Positions 6,497-10,844 of a stretch of 10,844 bases of DNA are shown here, in pieces; position 1 is the stretch's first letter; each line of letters starts with the position of its first letter. The notes beneath the pieces were generated by a model, which saw only the letters and a program-made list of their open reading frames with translations, ran no database searches and was not told the DNA's origin. The stretch comes from an uncultured Bacteroidota bacterium (GTDB lineage Bacteria > Bacteroidota > Bacteroidia > Bacteroidales > 4484-276), in contig CAIYZW010001081.1 in assembly GCA_903930725.1 (NCBI GenBank), positions 1 to 10,844 of the forward strand. The letters are read 5' to 3'. The position numbers and the translations under genes are program-made.

Positions 6497-6544
6497 TTTA
6501 AAACCGTTTTTAATTTGTTTTTAACGCATTTTTGCCTTAAATAT

Positions 6545-6573
6545 TCCAAAGACTCCAAAATTAACCCTTTGGA
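6545..6573. promoter_or_regulatory. Inverted repeat in the divergent promoter region
   Basis: TCCAAAG (6545-6551) and CTTTGGA (6567-6573) form a 7-bp inverted repeat whose half-sites are 22 bp apart, about two helical turns, as expected for a dimeric regulator. A third CCAAAG copy lies at 6593-6598. The repeat flanks the -7 candidate of the lipoprotein unit. Suggestive only. Confidence 0.3.
6556..6563 (-). promoter_or_regulatory. Promoter -7 box candidate for the lipoprotein/barrel unit
   Basis: The minus strand reads TAATTTTG, a full match to TAnnTTTG. With a 21-nt spacer, TTCG at 6585-6588 is a three-of-four match to the -33 TTTG. The transcript would have a leader of roughly 55-65 nt depending on which start codon is used. 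Confidence 0.4.
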
Positions 6574-6668
6574 TAGACTGGTTCCGAATTTACCAAAGTT
6601 CAAAAATTTAGATTAAATTTTCAGGGTAAAAAACTATGTTTGCCGCAAAAATAATTAGCTGGCCAAAT

Positions 6669-7388
6669 ATGAAAAAACAGGACTTCATTTTTATCATTTT
6701 CGTGTGTTTGTTGTTTGTTCCTTTTTTTCTTTCAGATCAGGTTTTTAGATTTTACGAGCGTTTCAATACCGATCACCCGTTTTTGATCAGTTTTATCAAA
6801 TTTGCCATTCTGTCAACACTTGGCGAAATCATTGGTTTACGGATCAGGACTGGCCAATACATGAAAAATGGTTTTGGAATAATGCCACGTGCGCTTGTTT
6901 GGGGATTTTTAGGGATCGCCATAAAAATGGCTTTTATCATTTTTGGCGAAGGCGCTCCCCGGATGTTGGCTTTGATGGGTGCAGATTTCCCTTCGGAAAA
7001 CCCCGCCGATGTTTTAAGGCAGAATTTCTTTACCACTTTTTCGGTATTACAGCTTATAACGGCATTTACGGTTAGTGTGACCATGAACACCTTTTTTGCT
7101 CCGGTTTTTATGACGATTCACAAAATTACCGATTCACATATTGTGAACACCGGCGGCACTTTGAAGGGATTTTTCAAACCTATAAATGTGGGCAAAATAA
7201 TGTCAGAAATCAACTGGAAGGTTCAATGGAATTTTGTTTTTAAACAAACAATTCCACTTTTCTGGATTCCGGTACACACCATAACTTTTTTGCTTCCGGC
7301 AGGGACGAGGATTTTGTTTGCTGCTTTGCTCGGAATTGTCCTAGGAATTTTATTATCGTGGGCAAGTTTAAAAAGCAGGTTAGAATAA
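6669..7388 (+). CDS. Integral membrane protein, Mpv17/PMP22-like
   Basis: 239 residues from the ATG at 6669 (MKKQDF). An in-frame ATG at 6636 would add 11 residues with no obvious function, so I prefer the internal start, which gives a normal K-K-x-hydrophobic membrane N-terminus. About four or five hydrophobic segments are visible (about 5-20, 40-55, 75-95, 130-155 and 205-235). The C-terminal part, with W-x-x-Q-W-x-F-x-F-K-Q and then P-L-F-W-I-P-V-H, an Arg, and a last helix ending L-L-S-W, resembles the Mpv17/PMP22 signature (W-P..Q..NF..VP...R...W..YLSW). GEIIGLRIRTGQY plus MPRALVWGFLG may correspond to its N-terminal half. Eukaryotic members are organelle inner-membrane proteins proposed to form channels; bacterial members are uncharacterised. 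Assignment is by motif memory only; otherwise it is a conserved membrane protein. It is divergent from the lipoprotein unit. Confidence 0.55.
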   Translation: MKKQDFIFIIFVCLLFVPFFLSDQVFRFYERFNTDHPFLISFIKFAILSTLGEIIGLRIRTGQYMKNGFGIMPRALVWGFLGIAIKMAFIIFGEGAPRMLALMGADFPSENPADVLRQNFFTTFSVLQLITAFTVSVTMNTFFAPVFMTIHKITDSHIVNTGGTLKGFFKPINVGKIMSEINWKVQWNFVFKQTIPLFWIPVHTITFLLPAGTRILFAALLGIVLGILLSWASLKSRLE

Positions 7389-7397
7389 TAATTTTTC

Positions 7398-7405
7398 TAC
7401 TTTTG
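7398..7405 (+). promoter_or_regulatory. Promoter -7 box candidate for the aminotransferase gene
   Basis: TACTTTTG matches TAnnTTTG and lies 48 nt before the ATG at 7454, just after the end of the Mpv17-like gene. No -33 TTTG is seen at the expected distance, so this is weak support for independent transcription. Confidence 0.3.
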
Positions 7406-7453
7406 TTAACACATTAAAAATTACGAATACAAGTCATACAAATAATTGATTTT

Positions 7454-8773
7454 ATGAAAGATACACCTATTAATTTTGAGATTGTTGCTCAAATAATTAA
7501 AGAAAGCGGCTTAAGAAATGTTGGACAGGGTTCGATCCGTGAAATAAAAAGGCTGATTGATAACATCGAAACAGCCTCAGGCGAAAAATTTATCAGGATG
7601 GAAATGGGTGTTCCAGGCCTGCCTCCGACACAAATTGGCGTTGATGCCCAAAAAGCAGCTTTGGACAGAGGTGTAGCTGCAATTTACCCCGACATATTTG
7701 GCATCCAGCCACTTAAATATGAAATTTCGAGATTTGTAAAAAACTTCCTTGATGTTGATGTAAGCCCCGAAGGTTGTTTGCCCACGGTTGGCTCGATGCA
7801 GGGCAGTTTTGCTGCTTTTATGACATTAAACAGAATGCACGAAGAACGCGAAGGAACACTATTTCTTGATCCCGGGTTCCCGGTTCACAAACAGCAGCTT
7901 CGCGTGATGGGACAAGGCTATTACGCTTTTGATGTTTATAATTTCCGTGGCGAAAAATTAAGAGAAAAATTAGAACAATATCTGAGCAAAGGAAACATTT
8001 GCAGCATTTTATATTCAAATCCCAATAATCCGTCGTGGATTTGTTTTACCGAACGGGAATTACAGATTATCGGCGAGTTGGCCAACAAATATGATGTTAT
8101 CGTAATCGAAGACCTTGCCTATTTTGCCATGGATTTCCGCAAGGATTATTCAAAACCGGGGCAACCACCATATCAGCCAACCGTGGCCAAATACACCAAA
8201 AATTTCATCCTGCTTATTTCGAGTTCAAAGGCATTTAGCTATGCCGGCGAGCGAATTGGGATGATGGTGCTTTCGGACATTTTATTCCAGACAACTGCGC
8301 CTGATTTGTTGCGGTATTATCGCTTCGACAACGTCGGGCATGCAATGATTTACGGGACGCTTTATTCGCTCAGTTCGGGAACGAACCACTCTTCACAGTA
8401 TGCTTTGGCGGCAATTCTTAAAGCAGCAAACGAAGGCAAATTGGATTTTGTGGAAGTTGTAAAAGAATATGGTGAAAAGGCACACATCATGAAAAAGCTT
8501 TTCACCGATAACGGCTTCGAGATTGTTTACGACAAGGACGAAAACGAGCCTATTGCCGATGGTTTTTATTTTACTTTCGCCTATCCTGGATTTTCAGGCT
8601 CTGATTTAATGGAAAAAATGCTTTATTACGGTATCTCCGCCATAACCCTCGATATCACCGGAAGCGAACGCCACGAAGGAATCCGTGCCTGTGTTTCATT
8701 GGTTCAACGGTCGCAATTCCCGGCATTGGAGGAAAGACTGAAGCGGTTTAATGAGGATCATAAAAACAATTAA
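7454..8773 (+). CDS. PLP-dependent aminotransferase, class I/II (fold type I)
   Basis: 439 residues, a normal length for fold-type-I aminotransferases. The catalytic Schiff-base lysine is K259 in SSSKAFSYAGERIG. The cofactor-binding set is complete: N192 in NPNNPSW (189-195), D220 and Y223 in EDLAYFAMD, the S/S/S before the lysine and R in AGERIG for the phosphate, and R411 in GIRACVSL for the substrate carboxylate. The N-terminus carries a G-x-P-G-L-P-P type substrate loop (MGVPGLPPT) and YPDIFGIQPLKYEI, as in aspartate/tyrosine/alanine-type enzymes. It probably transfers the amino group of an amino acid to 2-oxoglutarate; the specific substrate cannot be read from the sequence. The trytophan in NPNNPSW replaces the usual Gly of NPTG/NPNNPTG. 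It lies just upstream of nuoA with a 79-nt gap, so read-through into nuo is possible but not shown. Confidence 0.92.
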   Translation: MKDTPINFEIVAQIIKESGLRNVGQGSIREIKRLIDNIETASGEKFIRMEMGVPGLPPTQIGVDAQKAALDRGVAAIYPDIFGIQPLKYEISRFVKNFLDVDVSPEGCLPTVGSMQGSFAAFMTLNRMHEEREGTLFLDPGFPVHKQQLRVMGQGYYAFDVYNFRGEKLREKLEQYLSKGNICSILYSNPNNPSWICFTERELQIIGELANKYDVIVIEDLAYFAMDFRKDYSKPGQPPYQPTVAKYTKNFILLISSSKAFSYAGERIGMMVLSDILFQTTAPDLLRYYRFDNVGHAMIYGTLYSLSSGTNHSSQYALAAILKAANEGKLDFVEVVKEYGEKAHIMKKLFTDNGFEIVYDKDENEPIADGFYFTFAYPGFSGSDLMEKMLYYGISAITLDITGSERHEGIRACVSLVQRSQFPALEERLKRFNEDHKNN

Positions 8774-8852
8774 ACAATTATTGATTCTTTTTATGCCCAT
8801 TTGAACAACTTTAAAATACCACCGTTAATGGATTCACAATAAATTTTGAAAA

Positions 8853-9215
8853 ATGCCGCAGGATTACATACCAATTTTGATACAGTCTTTTGTTGTTCTT
8901 GGATTTGTAATAACCACAATGGTGGTTACGCATTTTCTTGGGCCTAAACGCTTTTCAAAAGCTAAGTTAGAGAATTTTGAATGTGGAATAGAGGGACTGG
9001 GTAATGCCCGCAGCCCGTTTTCGGTTAAATATTTTCTCATCGCCATACTCTTTGTACTTTTTGATGTTGAGGTCATATTTATGTACCCCTGGGCAGTAAA
9101 TTTCAAATATTTTGGTAAAGAAGGTTTTATCGAAATGTTTGTATTTATGATGCTTGTCCTGGCAGGTTTTATTTACATTATTCTTAAGGGCGCTTTAAAA
9201 TGGGATAAGCGATAA
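8853..9215 (+). CDS. nuoA: NADH-quinone oxidoreductase subunit A (complex I)
   Basis: 120 residues, the normal NuoA size, with three predicted membrane helices at about 9-29, 59-79 and 92-112. Family signatures are FECG at 42-45, RSPFSVKYFLIAILF at about 53-67 and FDVEVIFMYPWAV at 70-82, the latter holding the conserved membrane-embedded acidic residues next to the quinone-site loop. NuoA is a small subunit of the membrane arm that, with NuoH, NuoB and NuoD, lines the quinone chamber of respiratory complex I, coupling electron transfer to ion translocation. It is the first gene of the nuo cluster, with nuoB starting 20 nt after its stop. In the 79 nt before it I see no clear TAnnTTTG promoter; only a TAAATTTTG run next to the ATG, too close for a normal leader. 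Confidence 0.97.
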   Translation: MPQDYIPILIQSFVVLGFVITTMVVTHFLGPKRFSKAKLENFECGIEGLGNARSPFSVKYFLIAILFVLFDVEVIFMYPWAVNFKYFGKEGFIEMFVFMMLVLAGFIYIILKGALKWDKR

Positions 9216-9235
9216 CCAGTTTTAAACCCTTTTTT

Positions 9236-9799
9236 ATGTCAGAAAAACAAAATCAAAAAACCATACCAACTGTTTCCGAAATACCTGACGGCCTTTCAGG
9301 CAAAGGTTTTTTTGCTACCTCCCTCGAGAAGGCTGTTGGTTTGGCACGTAAAAATTCGTTATGGCCTTTGCCTTTTGCAACTTCATGTTGCGGAATCGAA
9401 TTTATGGCAACCATGGGTTCGCACTACGACCTGGCGCGTTTTGGCTCTGAACGCTTAAGCTTTTCGCCCCGTCAAAGCGACCTCCTGATGGTGATGGGAA
9501 CCATTGCGAAAAAAATGGGGCCGGTTTTAAGGGAAGTATATATCCAAATGGCAGAACCTAAGTGGGTTATTGCTGTTGGTGCCTGTGCCTCGAGCGGTGG
9601 TATTTTCGATACTTACAGCGTTTTACAAGGCATCGATCGCATAATTCCTGTTGATGTTTATGTACCGGGTTGTCCGCCACGCCCTGAGCAAATAATAAAC
9701 GGAATCCTGAAAATTCAGGATTTGGTGGGCAATGAATCACTGCGCCGGAGAAATTCAAAAGAATATGATGATTTAATGAAACATTACGGGATCGAATGA
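9236..9799 (+). CDS. nuoB: NADH-quinone oxidoreductase subunit B (complex I, cluster N2)
   Basis: 187 residues. The four ligands of the terminal [4Fe-4S] cluster N2 are C51 and C52 (tandem pair in SCCGIEF), C117 in GACASSGG and C146 in PGCPPRPE. Their spacing (65 and 29 residues) is the same as in E. coli NuoB. Other conserved blocks are MGSHYDLARFGSERLSFSPRQSDLLMV and VDVYVPGCPPRPEQIINGI. The protein sits at the junction of peripheral and membrane arms and passes electrons to quinone. A polar N-terminal extension of about 20 residues precedes the conserved core. It follows nuoA by 20 nt; a 7-bp hairpin lies between it and nuoC. Confidence 0.98.
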   Translation: MSEKQNQKTIPTVSEIPDGLSGKGFFATSLEKAVGLARKNSLWPLPFATSCCGIEFMATMGSHYDLARFGSERLSFSPRQSDLLMVMGTIAKKMGPVLREVYIQMAEPKWVIAVGACASSGGIFDTYSVLQGIDRIIPVDVYVPGCPPRPEQIINGILKIQDLVGNESLRRRNSKEYDDLMKHYGIE

Positions 9800-9807
9800 C
9801 AAACTGA

Positions 9808-9828
9808 GGTTTTCATCAAACGAAAACC
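9808..9828 (+). other. Intercistronic stem-loop between nuoB and nuoC
   Basis: GGTTTTC (9808-9814) and GAAAACC (9822-9828) form a perfect 7-bp stem with a 7-nt loop, starting 9 nt after the nuoB stop. There is no following T-tract, so it is unlikely to be a terminator within this essential operon. It could affect mRNA processing or stability. Confidence 0.45.
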
Positions 9829-9873
9829 GGGAAAACATTCAATAAAAATTTAGAAATAATAAATTAAATATTC

Positions 9874-10383
9874 GTGTACAAAATCAATACAAGCCGCGAC
9901 CAGTTAGTTCTCGATAAGTTAAACCAGCAATTTGGTGAAGCCATCGAAATGCACGAATTTATCACGGATATGCTTTGTATTACTGTAAATAAGGATGCGA
10001 TTTATGATCTTCTTTTATTCCTTCGCGATGATAAGGAGATGAATTTCAACTTTTTAACAACGCTTTGCGGAATGCATTATCCCGAAAAAGAACAACTTGG
10101 CGTGGTGTATCATTTGCATAATTTTGTTGATAATCACCGGATTCGCATCAAAACAGCCACAAACATAACTCATCCGGTTTTACCCACAGCAACAACCATT
10201 TGGCCCACTGCCAACTGGATGGAACGCGAAACGTATGATTTTTACGGGATTCAATTTGATGGACATCCTAACCTGACGCGGATTTTAAATGTTGATGAAA
10301 TGACCGATTTTCCGCTCAGAAAAGATTTTCCGCTTGAAGACCAGACTCGTGAAGATAAAAATGATGCGATGTTTGGACGATGA
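9874..10383 (+). CDS. nuoC: NADH-quinone oxidoreductase subunit C (complex I, 30 kDa)
   Basis: 169 residues, the size of a stand-alone NuoC. The start is a GTG at 9874: an in-frame stop at 9865-9867 leaves no earlier ATG, and the first conserved strand begins only a few residues later. The 30-kDa signature is clear: W115, E117-R118-E119, YDFYGI (121-126), F-x-GHP-x-L-x-RI and the C-terminal PLRKDFPLE (147-155). NuoC is a structural subunit of the hydrophilic arm that binds NuoD and NuoB close to the quinone site; it has no cofactor. The C-terminus ends cleanly with its own stop, followed by 57 nt and then nuoD, so nuoC and nuoD are not fused here, unlike nuoCD of E. coli. Confidence 0.96.
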   Translation: MYKINTSRDQLVLDKLNQQFGEAIEMHEFITDMLCITVNKDAIYDLLLFLRDDKEMNFNFLTTLCGMHYPEKEQLGVVYHLHNFVDNHRIRIKTATNITHPVLPTATTIWPTANWMERETYDFYGIQFDGHPNLTRILNVDEMTDFPLRKDFPLEDQTREDKNDAMFGR

Positions 10384-10387
10384 GGAA

Positions 10388-10418
10388 GATGTTATAAGTG
10401 ATGAGTTATGAGATATGA
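10388..10418. repeat. Degenerate short repeat between nuoC and nuoD
   Basis: Imperfect tandem motifs of the kind GATG-TTATAAG, GATGAG-TTATGAG, ATATGA. Such low-complexity TTATGAG-like stretches look like slippage products. No coding or structural role is apparent. Confidence 0.35.
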
Positions 10419-10440
10419 TTTTGGATTTTGACAAATTTTT

Positions 10441-10844
10441 ATGACAAAAGGACTTGAAACGGATTATTGGGAAAGAGATTTAATTGATTCGACCGAGCAT
10501 AAGGAATATAATACGCTTAATGTCGGACCAACCCATCCAGCAACACATGGTGTTTTTCAGAACATTATGCTGATGGATGGAGAATTTATTGTAGAAACCG
10601 AACAAACCATAGGTTACATTCACCGCGCTTTTGAAAAAATTGCCGAACGCCGGCCATTTTACCAGATTACTCCACTAACCGACAGGTTAAATTATTGCTC
10701 CGCACCGCTCAACAACATGGGCTGGCACATGACCGTAGAAAAATTTCTTGGTGTCGAAATCCCAAAACGGGTAGATTATCTCAGGATTTTAATTATGGAA
10801 CTGTCGCGAGTTGCTGATCATCTGATTTGTAACAGCGTTATAGG
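10441..10844 (+). CDS. nuoD: NADH-quinone oxidoreductase subunit D (complex I, 49 kDa), 5' part
   Basis: Partial gene: ATG at 10441, open to the window end, 134 codons plus two bases (a full NuoD is about 400 residues). The N-terminus contains LNVGPTHPATHG (26-37), including the loop histidines near the quinone headgroup, then DGEFIV, GYIHRAFEKIAE (58-69), RPFYQITPLTDR and NYCSAPLNNMGW (84-95), all typical of the 49-kDa subunit, which is related to the large subunit of NiFe hydrogenases. It builds, with NuoB, the quinone-binding pocket. It follows nuoC by 57 nt in the same orientation. Later nuo genes (for example nuoH, I and J) are expected downstream but are outside the window. Confidence 0.97.
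   Translation, partial: MTKGLETDYWERDLIDSTEHKEYNTLNVGPTHPATHGVFQNIMLMDGEFIVETEQTIGYIHRAFEKIAERRPFYQITPLTDRLNYCSAPLNNMGWHMTVEKFLGVEIPKRVDYLRILIMELSRVADHLICNSVI

Noticed and set aside
6636..6668. Eleven-residue extension of the Mpv17-like protein
   Set aside because: The internal ATG gives a typical K-K-plus-hydrophobic membrane start. The extension adds nothing recognisable, though it cannot be excluded.
6773..7090. 105-codon minus-strand open frame inside the Mpv17-like gene
   Set aside because: It overlaps a membrane-protein gene with coherent helices and family-like motifs. The reverse frame has no such features.
1..10844. CRISPR arrays, insertion sequences, prophage, tRNA and rRNA genes
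   Set aside because: I found no regularly spaced repeats, transposase or integrase motifs, or tRNA-like cloverleaf on reading both strands.

Overview
The window looks like a chromosomal segment of a member of the Bacteroidota, most likely class Bacteroidia (a Marinilabiliales/Prolixibacteraceae-like organism would fit, but this cannot be settled from sequence reading alone). Pointers are AT-rich DNA, promoter candidates of the Bacteroidota type (TAnnTTTG at -7), a MacB/FtsX-type permease of the Bacteroidota kind, a DUF5723-like outer-membrane barrel, lipoproteins with Bacteroidota-style acidic residues after the lipid cysteine, and nuoC and nuoD as separate genes.

Left part (1-6496), all minus strand. 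Reading in the direction of transcription (high to low coordinates): a three-gene envelope cassette made of a 291-residue lipoprotein (6496-5621), a 557-residue lipoprotein (5578-3905) and a 469-residue outer-membrane beta-barrel (3896-2487). The first two genes are separated only by a 43-nt hairpin lying between stop and start codon. The stop of the second gene overlaps the Shine-Dalgarno sequence of the third. Next come a small GYD-domain protein (2365-2069) with a clear intrinsic terminator; a family 2 glycosyltransferase (1973-1095) with a promoter candidate next to that terminator, followed 5 nt later by a MIF-like tautomerase (1089-751); a 66-residue cysteine-rich protein (595-395); and the N-terminal part of an ABC-transporter permease (239 to the edge).

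Right part (6636-10844), all plus strand: an Mpv17/PMP22-like membrane protein, a PLP-dependent class I/II aminotransferase, and the start of the respiratory complex I operon, nuoA, nuoB, nuoC and the 5' part of nuoD, which runs off the window. The two halves diverge from a 140-172 bp intergenic region (6497-6635, or to 6668 with the preferred start) that carries a lipoprotein-operon promoter candidate and an inverted repeat.

The nuo genes are conventional: the NuoB cluster-N2 cysteines and the NuoC and NuoD signatures are intact. The least understood parts are the lipoprotein/lipoprotein/barrel cassette with its intercistronic hairpin, the small five-cysteine protein, and the bacterial MIF homologue. 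I see no mobile element, CRISPR array, tRNA or rRNA. No gene-free stretch exceeds 300 bases.
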